Positions 8,352 through 18,481 of a stretch of 64,000 nt of DNA are shown piece by piece. How positions within the stretch are numbered: position 1 is the stretch's first letter; each line of letters starts with the position of its first letter. The notes below the pieces were generated by a model. It did not search any database. It was not told the DNA's origin and was given only the letters and a program-made list of their open reading frames with translations. The stretch covers positions 148,247 to 212,246 of the forward strand of contig CAZCDS010000004.1 of the NCBI GenBank assembly GCA_964497585.1, in the 5' to 3' direction. The position numbers were made by a program, and so were the translations under genes. The DNA comes from CAZCDS01 sp964497585 (lineage in GTDB: Bacteria; Desulfobacterota; Desulfomonilia; Desulfomonilales; Desulfomonilaceae).

Positions 8352-11300
8352 CTACTCTCGTCCGTGGCCCTGGCTCCCAAAGCTGGCCCCGGCCCGATCC
8401 AGGATTCGGTGAAAAAGCACAGGCATGACAATCAGAACCAAGGGCATCTGGACCACCAACCCCGAAATGATGGCAATAGCGAGAGGCTGTTGCATGGCGG
8501 CGCCTTGACCGAGTCCCAGAGCCAGGGGGAAAAGAGCCAGAATTGCCGCCAACGTTGTCATGGCGATCGGGCGCATGCGATTTATTCCGGCTTCCACCAG
8601 AGCCCGGTCCGCCGTCGTGGCCGCAATTCGCAAGTCCTGATACTCGGAAAAGTAGAAAATCGCGACCTCGGTGACAATGCCCACCACCATGGTCATGCCC
8701 ATCATGGATGTAATGTTCAGTTCAACGCCCGTTACCCAAAGGCCGACAAACACCGCGGCAATAGCCAAGAGCGGCATGCCCAGAATCGCCACCGCCACAC
8801 GAAAACGTTCGTAGAGAAAGAGCAGCAACAAGAAGACTAACGCTACCGCCCCGGCAAACACTGCGATTAAAGCCTTAAAAGCAATCCTCTGCTGTCTGTA
8901 CAATCCACCGAGATCGTAGTACGTCCCGGAAGGAATCAACCCGTTTCCGGCCAATACCCGCTTCACATCACTCACGGTAGACCCCATGTCCCGCCCACTA
9001 ATACGAGCGGTTATAGCCAGCATTCGCTTGAGGTTGTCTCGTGTAATCTCGGGCTGTCCCGTCACCATCCGCACTTTGGCGACGCGCTTTAGCGGGAACC
9101 AATGACCGTCAGGTGATTGCATCCACAGATGGGGGATCTCGTCTGTCGTGGCCCTTACGTGTTTCGGTACCCACACTCGAATACCGATGAATTTTTCCCC
9201 GCGGCGCACCCGGGTAGCTACATCGCCGGTCAAGTAGGAGCGGAGCTGTGCCGTAATTGCCTCCGGTTCAATCCCTTCCAACGCAGCCCGATCGCGGTCG
9301 ATCTCAAGCTCTAAAGCATCCCCCGCGAGAGTGATGCCGTTTTTTATGTCTACCACTCCAGGAACGTTTGCGATTGCCTGAGCAATTTTGGGAGCAGCAT
9401 TCATGAGCGTTTTCGGGTCATCCCCGTATAGTTTGATTTCAATGGGCTGAGGCACGGCAGTTAGGTCGCCGATCAGATCTTCCATGAGTTGCGCCATCTC
9501 GATGTTCAGTCCGGGAACCTGCCGCTCGATTTGCCGTCGCAGCGTGTCCATGACTTGGTAAACGGAACGCCGAGGCGGCGGCTTGAGACGCACGAAAAAG
9601 TCGCCTTGATTCGCTTCCGTCAATCCCTCGCTAAGTTGCGTTCCAGTTCGACGAGAGTATGACAGCACTTCAGGCGTGGAGCGCAAGATGTCCTCTATCT
9701 GACGACATAATCGGTCAGTCTCCGTAAGCGAAGTGCCCGCCTCGCTCCGGTAGTCAAGCACGAAACCTCCCTCGTCCATAGCGGGCATGAAACCGGATCC
9801 CACTCGCATGTATCCGAGGTAACCACCGGCAATCAAGGGAATCAGACCGATAGCCAAGAGCCAGGGTCGGTGCAAAGCGGCGGCGAGTATAGCGCGGTAG
9901 CGACGTTGAAAAAACCGAGTGAATGAACCTACGTCCTCGATTTGGGTGTCCTTGCGGGTAATTATGTGCGCAGCCAGAATCGGAATCCCGAACCAGGTCA
10001 CAAGAAACGAGATGACAAGAGCGCACCCCATTGTCAACGACAGCGGCTTGAAGAATGCTCCCGTGACACCCCCTAGGAAGGCCAGGGGAAGGAAAATAAT
10101 GACTGTTGAAGAAGATGAGCCTACCAGGGGAAAAGTAAACTCGCGCGCCGCTTGTCTGACCAGTTTTGCGTGGCTCAAAGCTCCTCCCGTGATACGCCTC
10201 ACAATATGCTCGATCATGACGATGGCGTCGTCTAAAATCAGACCTACCGCCGCCGCCATACCCCCCAGAGTCATGATGTTGAAGCTCATGTTCAGCACGT
10301 AGAGCAGCAAGACGGTAATGGCCAGGACTGTCGGAACCGTCACTGCCGCCAGCAGGGTTACTTTCAGGTTGCGAAGAAATACCAAGATGCTGAGAGCGGC
10401 TAATCCTATCCCGAACAAAATCGTATCCCGGACGCTTGCAGTCGACTCTGTGATGAGCAGGCTCTGGTCATACCAATTACTTATCCGGACTCCTTTTGGG
10501 AGGCGATGATGAAAGGCGGCGAGCTTTGCTCTTACCTCCCTCATGATTCGGACCGTGTTGCCCGTCGGCTGCTGATACACTTGCAGCAGGACGGCGTCAT
10601 GCCCGTTAGCCGTCACACGCTGCCAGTGCGGAACCGTGGATGGTGCGACGGTGGCGACGTCTTCCAACTGCACCAAACCGTTCGTCCCACTCTTCAAGAT
10701 CGTCCGACGAACTTCATCCAATTTCCTGAAACGGGCGTCGGACAGTACGAGGAACAACTTGTAATGGTCTTCCAAACGCCCTATCGCCTTGAGAACGTTC
10801 GTCGCCGATAGAGCACGAACAACATCTTGGATTTTGAGTCCATAGGCTTTCAACTTCGGCAGATCCAGCGTCACCTGGTATTCTGCCAGTTCTCCACCCA
10901 AGACGCCGATTCGGGCCACCCCGTCTATTGCGGAAAGTAAGGGGACCAGCTGATATTGAGCGATGTCATGCAATTGGACCAGTGTGTGGTTCGGGGAGGT
11001 CACACCATAAGCGCCAACGGGGAAAACTGTCGGGTCCATCCGTCGAGCCGTAAAAATGCTCCCTGACGGCAGTTTCGGCAAGATCCGGTTCACCGTTGAT
11101 TCAACCTGCAGGAGCGCTACCGCCATATCCAGTCCCCAGGCAAAATTGAGGGAGAGCTCACAACTGCCTCGGCTGGTAGTGGAACGAATACTTTGCAGGC
11201 CCGTCACCGAGCGAACAGCCTGCTCTAGCGGCATCGTTACGGATATCACCATTTGTTCGGCGGGACGGTCCCCCGAATCGACGGTCACAACGATACGAGG

Positions 11301-11426
11301 AAAATTGACGTGCGGGAATAAGGATACCGGTAGCAGGAAGGCGGTCACAGTACCCCCTACCGAAAGGGCCAACAACAAGAACACTATTGAGCGACGATGC
11401 GCTGAAGCCCAATTTACCAGGCTCAT
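8352..11426 (-). CDS. RND efflux transporter, inner-membrane permease subunit
   Basis: 1024 residues, full length for an AcrB/CzcA-type trimeric pump. It has the N-terminal helix, a large periplasmic loop, GLILDDAIVMIEHIVRR in TM4 carrying the proton-relay Asp pair, the internal repeat, and PIAMTTLAAILALFPLALGLG near the C-terminus. The pump exchanges protons for substrate exported across both membranes together with an adaptor and a TolC channel. The TM4 motif differs from the heavy-metal (HME) signature, so the substrate class is undecided. Its ATG overlaps the adaptor stop by 4 bp, and it is the last gene of a TolC-adaptor-RND operon. Confidence 0.92.
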   Translation of the reverse strand: MSLVNWASAHRRSIVFLLLALSVGGTVTAFLLPVSLFPHVNFPRIVVTVDSGDRPAEQMVISVTMPLEQAVRSVTGLQSIRSTTSRGSCELSLNFAWGLDMAVALLQVESTVNRILPKLPSGSIFTARRMDPTVFPVGAYGVTSPNHTLVQLHDIAQYQLVPLLSAIDGVARIGVLGGELAEYQVTLDLPKLKAYGLKIQDVVRALSATNVLKAIGRLEDHYKLFLVLSDARFRKLDEVRRTILKSGTNGLVQLEDVATVAPSTVPHWQRVTANGHDAVLLQVYQQPTGNTVRIMREVRAKLAAFHHRLPKGVRISNWYDQSLLITESTASVRDTILFGIGLAALSILVFLRNLKVTLLAAVTVPTVLAITVLLLYVLNMSFNIMTLGGMAAAVGLILDDAIVMIEHIVRRITGGALSHAKLVRQAAREFTFPLVGSSSSTVIIFLPLAFLGGVTGAFFKPLSLTMGCALVISFLVTWFGIPILAAHIITRKDTQIEDVGSFTRFFQRRYRAILAAALHRPWLLAIGLIPLIAGGYLGYMRVGSGFMPAMDEGGFVLDYRSEAGTSLTETDRLCRQIEDILRSTPEVLSYSRRTGTQLSEGLTEANQGDFFVRLKPPPRRSVYQVMDTLRRQIERQVPGLNIEMAQLMEDLIGDLTAVPQPIEIKLYGDDPKTLMNAAPKIAQAIANVPGVVDIKNGITLAGDALELEIDRDRAALEGIEPEAITAQLRSYLTGDVATRVRRGEKFIGIRVWVPKHVRATTDEIPHLWMQSPDGHWFPLKRVAKVRMVTGQPEITRDNLKRMLAITARISGRDMGSTVSDVKRVLAGNGLIPSGTYYDLGGLYRQQRIAFKALIAVFAGAVALVFLLLLFLYERFRVAVAILGMPLLAIAAVFVGLWVTGVELNITSMMGMTMVVGIVTEVAIFYFSEYQDLRIAATTADRALVEAGINRMRPIAMTTLAAILALFPLALGLGQGAAMQQPLAIAIISGLVVQMPLVLIVMPVLFHRILDRAGASFGSQGHGRE

Positions 11427-12472
11427 GGGATCCCCTTCCGCACTGTCATGCCGTCTCTCAATTCGTAGTTGCCAACCACAACCACCTCGTCCCCAGCTTT
11501 CACTGGCCCGCTGATCGCAACGATATCCGCCTCTTTTATCCCCGTCTTGACCAGCGTCTTGTGAGCCCTGCCGTCACGCACGAGAAAGATCCATGAGCCC
11601 TGCCGGGCTGACATCACGGCGCTTCGAGGCACGCCGAGAGACTTGGTGCGGAACAGGGTGATAATACCCTTCATGGTTAAGCCCAACGGCAAGTTCGTCT
11701 CTGGGGGTAATTTCACCCGAACCAACACATCGATCAACCTAGTGGCCGGATTGATGCTCGCATGGACCTCGCTCACCTGAGTGTGGAACGTGTTGGCGGG
11801 CTGGAAGACAGGGCTGATCACAACCGGCATGCCCGGTCGTACGTGAACGGCGTCTTCGGGTTCCACACCGAGCGGCACTATCAACGAATCCCGCCGGGCC
11901 AACAATATGGCGTTGGAGCCCGCTTGGAGCAAGTCGCCCTGAGTTACGCTTGTCTTCGTCACCACTCCGGCGAAGGGTGCTCGTACCGTCTCAGTGGCCT
12001 TGCCCGTTCCGAGTTTCTTCTCCGCCTTGAGTCGGGCCTCTGCGTCCGCTAGATTTTTGCGTGCGTTTGCCAGTTGGTCCCGGGTAGTCAGTTGGTTTCT
12101 GAAAAGATCCTCTTGTCGTCGTAGATTGCTGCGCGCATACTCCAAAGCGGCTTGAGCCTGTTGAAATTTCACGCTCGCCGCCGGCGCCGTGTCAAACTCC
12201 AACAGCGGTGCGCCGGCTTCCAAGAGCTGGCCGACCCTTACCCACACTCTGCTGATCATCCCGGCGCGGGGCAAGTTGATGCTGGTCACCGACTTGGAGT
12301 CAGGCCGTGTGGCGCCATAGGCGGTGAGCGTTTTGGTAAACGATTTCGCTTCAATTGGGGCGGTCTTCACGAGAACGCTCGGCTCCGCTCCCACCGGGTG
12401 GTTGATGAACAAGAGGAGAAGGATTGCCACCCCCAAGGACCGGCTGATCTTCGTGAATCGCCTCATCGACAC
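11423..12472 (-). CDS. RND efflux periplasmic adaptor (membrane fusion protein)
   Basis: 349 residues with a signal peptide (13-29, ILLLLFINHPVGAEP). A biotinyl-lipoyl-like half motif follows, then a coiled-coil hairpin (about 100-150, rich in Q, A, R, N, L: FQQAQAALEYARSNLRRQE), the second lipoyl half (TVRAPFAGVVTKTSVTQGDLL) and a beta-barrel/membrane-proximal domain ending in VKAGDEVVVVGNYELRDGM. This is the standard HlyD/AcrA order. It bridges the RND permease and the TolC channel. The gene is 18 bp downstream of the TolC gene and overlaps the permease start by 4 bp, so all three should be cotranscribed. Confidence 0.92.
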   Translation of the reverse strand: MSMRRFTKISRSLGVAILLLLFINHPVGAEPSVLVKTAPIEAKSFTKTLTAYGATRPDSKSVTSINLPRAGMISRVWVRVGQLLEAGAPLLEFDTAPAASVKFQQAQAALEYARSNLRRQEDLFRNQLTTRDQLANARKNLADAEARLKAEKKLGTGKATETVRAPFAGVVTKTSVTQGDLLQAGSNAILLARRDSLIVPLGVEPEDAVHVRPGMPVVISPVFQPANTFHTQVSEVHASINPATRLIDVLVRVKLPPETNLPLGLTMKGIITLFRTKSLGVPRSAVMSARQGSWIFLVRDGRAHKTLVKTGIKEADIVAISGPVKAGDEVVVVGNYELRDGMTVRKGIP

Positions 12473-12490
12473 GCCTCCCGTCGTTTATTG

Positions 12491-13894
12491 TCACTGGGTC
12501 GTTAGCTGGCGAGCCAGCAGGGTGTCAAGAGCAATCGCCGTTTCCCACAAGCTTTGAATCAGATCAATGGCCTTCAGTCTCTTGTTGGCCAGAGTGTTCT
12601 CCATGTTGAGATAAGTCACGGGAGCCATGTTTTGATCCGCGTAGGCCTGCCGCGCCTTCTTGACCATCCTGGCCAGGGTTGGGAGACGCGCCTGCAACTG
12701 CTGGAGCTGCTTCATCAAGAGGCGTTGCCTGGTCCAGACTAAATCCGCTTGTCCGTATGCTTGATCGATGCGGGCTTGATATTCTTTGCGCAGTTGCTGT
12801 CGAGTGGCCTCCTCCACAGCTATCTTCCCTCGATTACGATTGAAGAATGGAAGGGTAAGTGTTGTTTCATGAGCCGTGGTATGGACATCACTGGTATCTG
12901 AGGCTAGTTTAACCCCTACACTAAGGGTGGGGAACTGCCCCAGGACTGCCTTGTGAACTTTAGCTTCTTGGCTTTGATAACCGGCCTGCAGTGCAAGCAA
13001 ATCCGGGCGACGACCAGCCACCCCGGCAACAGCTTGCTTGAGGCAGCGTTGGTCAAGAATTCTTGGGGGTGCGGTTGGGCGAACCAATTTCAATCTAGCT
13101 TCCGGCAATATGCCCAAGAGAGCATTGAGGTCGTGCCGGGTCTTGTTGAGAAGCTGTTCCATGTCTTTGACCTTCGTGTCCGAATCGATCTTCGCGGTGA
13201 GGTCTGTTCCGGTAACATCCAGAGCCAAGTTTCCTTCCCGAAGCGCCCTGGATGAACGGGCATATCGTCTGGAATACAACCTCTGAATCTGTTTCAGAAC
13301 CTGGAGCTTAGCTTCTTCGGAAATGCACTTGATAAAGAGAGTGCGAGCTTTCTGGGCCACCTGCCATTCTTGCCACAGGATGTCCAGATCCACTTTGTCG
13401 ACGGCTGCCGAGGCCTCGCGGATACCTGATCGCCGTGTGACAAAGTAGTTGAGGTCGTAATTTAGGCCATACTCATAGGCAGTAAACAAGTCCGCTCGCT
13501 TTACCGTGGGATAATCCAATCTTGCAGTTACTTGAGGATCGGGCAACAATCGTGCAGAGAATAATTGTGCTCTCGCCACTCCGGCTTTCTCACGAAGTGC
13601 ATTAAGGTCAGGATTGCGAAGAACGGCCAATATTGCTACGTCCGTCATGTCCAGGCCGATATCAGCGTTGAACACGTAGGGTTTGAGAGGAGGACACGCA
13701 AAACGCTTAGGATTCACGGTCAGTCTGGAAGGAACGGTCAAGTCCGGGGTGGCAGGCAATGAATGAGGCCTATAGATGGCGCATCCGGCCAGAAGAGCGC
13801 AGATGGCCACCAAAACAGCGCTGCGCCTGATGGAGACTGTCGGCGAGGCCCGAGTCTTAATAAGGACGAACCGGCATTGCTTGAAGTTACCCAT
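12491..13894 (-). CDS. TolC-family outer-membrane efflux lipoprotein
   Basis: 467 residues from the ATG at 13894, chosen because it is preceded by GAGAAG and gives a lipoprotein signal: hydrophobic stretch then LLAGCAIY (lipobox Cys at about 38). The frame is open further up to 14161, but that extension is not signal-like. Two outer-membrane-efflux repeats are visible. RRPDLLALQAGYQSQEAKV starts the second, and the long alpha-helical C-terminus ends with YLNMENTLANKRLKAIDLIQ. It is the outer-membrane exit duct for the adjacent adaptor and RND pump. It is closely similar to the broken TolC at 18482-19152, so the two operons look like ancient duplicates. Confidence 0.88.
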   Translation of the reverse strand: MGNFKQCRFVLIKTRASPTVSIRRSAVLVAICALLAGCAIYRPHSLPATPDLTVPSRLTVNPKRFACPPLKPYVFNADIGLDMTDVAILAVLRNPDLNALREKAGVARAQLFSARLLPDPQVTARLDYPTVKRADLFTAYEYGLNYDLNYFVTRRSGIREASAAVDKVDLDILWQEWQVAQKARTLFIKCISEEAKLQVLKQIQRLYSRRYARSSRALREGNLALDVTGTDLTAKIDSDTKVKDMEQLLNKTRHDLNALLGILPEARLKLVRPTAPPRILDQRCLKQAVAGVAGRRPDLLALQAGYQSQEAKVHKAVLGQFPTLSVGVKLASDTSDVHTTAHETTLTLPFFNRNRGKIAVEEATRQQLRKEYQARIDQAYGQADLVWTRQRLLMKQLQQLQARLPTLARMVKKARQAYADQNMAPVTYLNMENTLANKRLKAIDLIQSLWETAIALDTLLARQLTTQ

Positions 13895-14250
13895 CTTCTC
13901 AAAGGCGACGGAGGGTCTTGGAGAATTGAAATCGTCACCCCTGGTGGAAGATGCGTCGATCACGGTGCATGACAACCTCCCACCCCTCTCACAGAACTCC
14001 CCGCAAGAAAGAGTCGCCGCGTCTGCATCGGATGAAGACAGCGCGTAATATGGCGCTCTTGATCCCCTGCCCTGAGCCGAGCGGCAACCATGAGAATGAA
14101 ATTGTCCGATCCCATGAAACATGAAATATACCACGACGGACAGTCTTTTGACAACGGTCATTGGGGGCGGTCTATTGGTTAGTCCGCGGCCCCATCAGTA
14201 TTGGTTCGACGGGCCTGTCTCCGTTTTTCCAGAGTATCCTTAACATTCAC
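13895..14250. other. intergenic between the two RND operons
   Basis: 356 bases between the second permease stop and the first TolC start. It should hold the promoter of the 13894-8352 operon. The minus-strand frame remains open through most of it but shows no signal or homology. No operator or terminator could be assigned. Confidence 0.4.
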
Positions 14251-17200
14251 CTAACCGACGTTCGGAAAATCCACATTGCAATCAGTCGAAACAGGGGCAG
14301 ATGATTTCTCAAAACGACCGTACCTGAGCGCAAGGCTCGGTAATACAAGGAGATTCAGACTCGTTGAGGTGACGAGCCCCCCAAGGATCACTATTGCCAT
14401 TGGTCCTTCGATCTCACGCCCGGCAGCGCCGCTGCCAATTGCCATCGGGAGCAGCCCGAAAGCCGTGACTGCGGCAGTCATGAGAATCGGAGCAAGCCTC
14501 TCCAAAGCACCTCTGGCACTGGCTTCTGCTCCCCATTCCATGCCCTCGACAGATACGAGATGCCCCCAGTGAGAGATCAACATGATGGAGTTGCGCAATG
14601 TGATGCCGAATAGGGTTATAAAACCGACCGCCGAGCCTATGGAAAGCACTCCGCCGGAAGCGAAGACAGCCAGCATACCTCCCACCAGGGCGAATGGAAG
14701 GTTCAGAAACAAGAGAAGAAAGTTCGGGAAATTCCGGATGACCATTGCCAGCAGCATGATGATGCCTGCGCCAGCCAGAAGAGAATGAAAGATGAGGTCC
14801 CTCTGAGATTTCGCCCGCGCTTCCGCAGTACCCAAGAATTCCATGTACGTTCCAGGGGGCAAAGAGACCTCTGAGCTAATCATCCTCTTTGCCTCAGCAG
14901 CGAAAGCCCCAAGGTCAGGTCCAACCGCGTTACACGTGACAACCTGAACCCGGCGGGCTCCTTGGTGCAGAATGGCATAGCGTCCCGACACTTCATGGAT
15001 ATCGGCTAGCTGTCGAAGGTGAACGTACGTTCCCGCCACATTGCGCAACGGCAGCATCCCGAGCTGGGAGGGTGTTCTTCTCTCCGCCGGGTCCCAGATG
15101 ACTGAGACGTTATAGATACGGTTTCTCTCATAAACCTGACCGACAACATCTCCATTGTAAGCCGTGCGGATTGCATCGAGGACATCAACTGGGTCGAATC
15201 CCCACCGCAAGAGATCAGGTTTTCGCAAGCGAACTATTAACTGGGGAGTCCCTTGCCGCGATTGGATCATTACGTCCGTTGCTCCCGGAATTTTCTTCAG
15301 AGTGGCAGTCACTGCTTGCGCCGCAGTATCGAGCGCTCGGAGATCGTTTCCGAAAATACTGACCACAAAAGCGGCAGTATATCCGGAGATAGTCTCTTCA
15401 ACCCGTTCCGATAGGAACGTATTCATCGAAAAATCTACGCCGACAAACTGCGAAAGGGCATTGCGGATATCGCCTTGGGCCGACTCGGCTTGATCAGCGG
15501 TAAGGGCTTTAAGATTCACGTCGAATTCGCTTTGATGAGGACCCAGCCAGTCATCCCCTTTCTCAGCCCTTCCCACTCGCTGGTCAACCGAACGCACCGA
15601 AGGAATTTTTAAGAGTTTCTCGGTTACCTTTTTGCCGAGTCTCAGTGATTCAGCCACGGAGGTCCCCGGCGCAGCGGACATGTGAACGATGAAATGTCCT
15701 TCTTGCAGCTCCGGCAAAAATGCGCCCCCCATGAAATAGAGTGAGGTGAATCCTCCGGCAGTAAGGATTGTTACGACGGTGATCACCGTTCGATAATTCT
15801 CTTCCACGCCGATCAGCACTGATCTGTACTTCTCTTTTAACCGTCGGGTAACGGGCGGGTCTTCTCCCGGTATTTTTCCTTTCCCAAGGAGTATGAGGCA
15901 CAGCGCTGGGGTGAGCGTGAGGGCGACGAGCAAAGAGGCAAGCACAGCAGAGATATAGGCGATTCCAAGCGGTGAAAACAGTCTTCCCGCCACACCGGTC
16001 ATGGTCAGTATAGGGACAAAAACCAGAATAATCGCAAACGTGGCGTACACCACTGCGCTTCGTATTTCGATGGAGGCATCGAACACTACCTGAAAGGCTG
16101 GGCGAGGATGGGGCTGATGACGATTCTCACGCAAACGTCTCAGGACGTTTTCTACGTCGATGACTGCGTCGTCCACTACCTCACCTATGGCGATGGCTAA
16201 TCCCCCCAGGGTCATAGTGTTGAGACTGAAACCAAGGGAATCCAGGATGGTCACGCCCGCAAGCAGTGATAGGGGGATGGCGGTGCATGAGATCGCTGCT
16301 GTACGAAAGTTGAACAAGAAAAGGAACAACACAACGACCACCAGTCCAGCCCCCAGCAGCAACGAGGACATGATGTTGTGTAGCGCAGTCTCAATAAAAC
16401 CTGCGGGACGGAACAGATCTGGATGCAAGGTCACCTTTTCAGCCTTCAATACTGGCCGCAGCTCTTTCCAAGCCTGTCCAATTCCTTGAACCACCTCCAG
16501 GGTGTTCGAGCCATATTGCGCTGATATGAGAAGTTGAACTGCGGGATGACCCATCACAGAAGCGGCTCCAATGGGAGGCTCCGGCGCTTCGGTGACCTTC
16601 GCGACGTCACCAATCCTCACACTGGCTCCATTTTGATACACGAGAAGAGTTTGCGCCAGTCGATCCGGGGTAAGGGACTGACCTTCGGTTTGAATGGTGA
16701 TGCGCTGATTTTTGCCTTCGATCAGTCCTGCTCCTCGAACACCGGTTGCTCGTCTTGAGGCTGCCAACACATCTGTCAGCCCAAGATTAAACTTGATCAG
16801 TAGATCAGGGTTCACTTGAATTTGGAGTTGTCTCACATCACGGCTGAATACGACCACCTTAGCCACACCCGGAACCGCCAAGAGACGTGGCTTGACCGTC
16901 CAATCGGCAATGGCTCGAAGCTCCATGAGGGAGCGGGCGTCGGAGGTCAGTCCTGCAACCAAAACGACACTGGTGGAGCTCGTCAACGGGGTCATCACCG
17001 GAGAGGCTATCCCTTTGGGAAGTTGTACTGAGACCGTGGCAAGTTGTTCGGCTACCATCTGGCGGTCACGGTAAATATCGCTGCCTGAGTTGAATGTGAG
17101 GGCAATAACCGAAAGCCCCTGAATGGAGGCGGAGCGAAGAGATTTAACTCCCGGAACCCCATTGACAGCGTTTTCAATGGGCTGAGTCACCAATATTTCA

Positions 17201-17403
17201 ACTTGTTCAGAAGAAAGCCCGGAAGCCTCGTTCTGGATGATCACCTGGGGAGGGGCAAATTCGGGGAAGACGTCATACTTGGCTCGGGAGAGCCGATAAA
17301 GGCCGTAACATACGAAGACTAAGGACAAGGCAACAATAATGCCTCTAAAGCGGAGAGAAAAACGAACTATCGCCGCGAGCATCCCGGCCTCAGCGGTACT
17401 CAT
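14251..17403 (-). CDS. CzcA/CusA-like RND efflux permease
   Basis: 1050 residues, full length. The N-terminal segment YDVFPEFAPPQVIIQNEASG, the TM4 motif GEVVDDAVIDVENVLRRL and the C-terminal GSGAAGREIEGPMAIVILGG match the CzcA-like branch of RND pumps, many of which move divalent or monovalent metal cations. Metal export is therefore likely but not proven, since the key periplasmic methionines of CusA cannot be located by eye. Met8 is an alternative start. The gene follows its adaptor by 5 bp and belongs to an operon whose TolC gene is a pseudogene, so the pump may use the neighbouring intact TolC. Confidence 0.9.
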   Translation of the reverse strand: MSTAEAGMLAAIVRFSLRFRGIIVALSLVFVCYGLYRLSRAKYDVFPEFAPPQVIIQNEASGLSSEQVEILVTQPIENAVNGVPGVKSLRSASIQGLSVIALTFNSGSDIYRDRQMVAEQLATVSVQLPKGIASPVMTPLTSSTSVVLVAGLTSDARSLMELRAIADWTVKPRLLAVPGVAKVVVFSRDVRQLQIQVNPDLLIKFNLGLTDVLAASRRATGVRGAGLIEGKNQRITIQTEGQSLTPDRLAQTLLVYQNGASVRIGDVAKVTEAPEPPIGAASVMGHPAVQLLISAQYGSNTLEVVQGIGQAWKELRPVLKAEKVTLHPDLFRPAGFIETALHNIMSSLLLGAGLVVVVLFLFLFNFRTAAISCTAIPLSLLAGVTILDSLGFSLNTMTLGGLAIAIGEVVDDAVIDVENVLRRLRENRHQPHPRPAFQVVFDASIEIRSAVVYATFAIILVFVPILTMTGVAGRLFSPLGIAYISAVLASLLVALTLTPALCLILLGKGKIPGEDPPVTRRLKEKYRSVLIGVEENYRTVITVVTILTAGGFTSLYFMGGAFLPELQEGHFIVHMSAAPGTSVAESLRLGKKVTEKLLKIPSVRSVDQRVGRAEKGDDWLGPHQSEFDVNLKALTADQAESAQGDIRNALSQFVGVDFSMNTFLSERVEETISGYTAAFVVSIFGNDLRALDTAAQAVTATLKKIPGATDVMIQSRQGTPQLIVRLRKPDLLRWGFDPVDVLDAIRTAYNGDVVGQVYERNRIYNVSVIWDPAERRTPSQLGMLPLRNVAGTYVHLRQLADIHEVSGRYAILHQGARRVQVVTCNAVGPDLGAFAAEAKRMISSEVSLPPGTYMEFLGTAEARAKSQRDLIFHSLLAGAGIIMLLAMVIRNFPNFLLLFLNLPFALVGGMLAVFASGGVLSIGSAVGFITLFGITLRNSIMLISHWGHLVSVEGMEWGAEASARGALERLAPILMTAAVTAFGLLPMAIGSGAAGREIEGPMAIVILGGLVTSTSLNLLVLPSLALRYGRFEKSSAPVSTDCNVDFPNVG

Positions 17404-17408
17404 TCCTG

Positions 17409-18467
17409 CTAATCTCCTTGGCCTGAAGGCGGTGTCGTCGCGTGTAATTCAGTAGATAGAAGCAACTGTGATCCAGTTACCACGACCCGGTCCCCAGGTT
17501 TAAGTCCCTTGGAAACGAGCCAACCTCTTTTCAGAGGTTTTCCCGTTGAAATCTCGCGGCGGACAAAACGGTCCGAATTGATCCGGAGATAAACCCAAGC
17601 CCTGCCCTCCGACCACACCACCGCACCTTCAGGAACAAAGACCCCTTGAGCCGGTCCCAAGGACAGATGAGCCAGGAGGTTCATGCCAGGTAATATTCTG
17701 GCCCCTCGTGCCGGGACCACGTAAAAGAAACTCTGACCTTGGATACGGGGATCGGTTCGGGGAGACGGTGAGACTAACTTGGCGCAAACCTTGGTCCCGT
17801 ATGAGGTATCGACCAGGGCGGTTTCAGGGGGAGATTTGATCATGAGATCCGCAGGAAGGGTCACCTGGATCAATACTTCATGCTGGGAAGAGAGCCGGTT
17901 GAACTCAGGAGATTCTTCATAAAGCCATTTCGCCAGAACAGGTCCCCACTGTTGTTGTATTTGGCTTCTCATGACCTGCAGAGCGGCCCTCGCGGAGGAA
18001 AGACGAGCTTCGTCCGCTCGCCGGGACGCCTTGATACCTTGGAGAGCCTCCCAAGAAATGATCCGCTCCTCAAAGAGTTGGTGGCGGCGTTGATAAATTT
18101 TTGATGACTTCACATAGCTTGCCTCGGTACTCTCCAGTCGCGCCTTGGCCGTAACATACCGATCTCGCAAAGCGGAGAGAGCGTTGAATGAGAGGGCTGT
18201 TCCGTAGGCTTTGAATTCCTCTCGCCGAGTCGCAGTTTCCAGGGCTATGGTCTCAACCCCGGTTGTCGTCTGTATCCCTTCGCTGATTGTCAGGACCGTT
18301 TCTCCGTCCACACGGGAGACGACAGCCGTCGATCTGAAAGGACGCTCCTTTTCTTTCTCTAATGCCAATTCACTGCGCCCCTGGAGGAAAGCCCAGACTA
18401 ACAGAGTCCCAATAACCGCAAAGACGAGTACGACTACCAACACTTTTTGCCAATGGCTGATCTTCAC
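17409..18467 (-). CDS. RND efflux periplasmic adaptor for the CzcA-like pump
   Basis: 352 residues. A single N-terminal membrane segment (8-29) acts as uncleaved anchor or signal. A helical hairpin (about 100-170, YVTAKARLESTEASYVKSS to AALQVMRSQIQQQ) is followed by beta-barrel domains and a C-terminal LKPGDRVVVTGSQLLLSTEL, characteristic of CusB/CzcB-like membrane fusion proteins. It lacks a visible metal-binding N-terminal His/Met extension. It is 14 bp downstream of the damaged TolC gene and 5 bp upstream of the permease. Confidence 0.88.
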   Translation of the reverse strand: MKISHWQKVLVVVLVFAVIGTLLVWAFLQGRSELALEKEKERPFRSTAVVSRVDGETVLTISEGIQTTTGVETIALETATRREEFKAYGTALSFNALSALRDRYVTAKARLESTEASYVKSSKIYQRRHQLFEERIISWEALQGIKASRRADEARLSSARAALQVMRSQIQQQWGPVLAKWLYEESPEFNRLSSQHEVLIQVTLPADLMIKSPPETALVDTSYGTKVCAKLVSPSPRTDPRIQGQSFFYVVPARGARILPGMNLLAHLSLGPAQGVFVPEGAVVWSEGRAWVYLRINSDRFVRREISTGKPLKRGWLVSKGLKPGDRVVVTGSQLLLSTELHATTPPSGQGD

Positions 18468-18481
18468 GTGTAGTCTCTGAC

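Noticed and set aside
12491..14161. Extended 556-residue reading of the TolC gene
   Set aside because: The 89 extra N-terminal residues are not signal-like and would precede a clear lipoprotein signal; the ATG at 13894 has a ribosome site.
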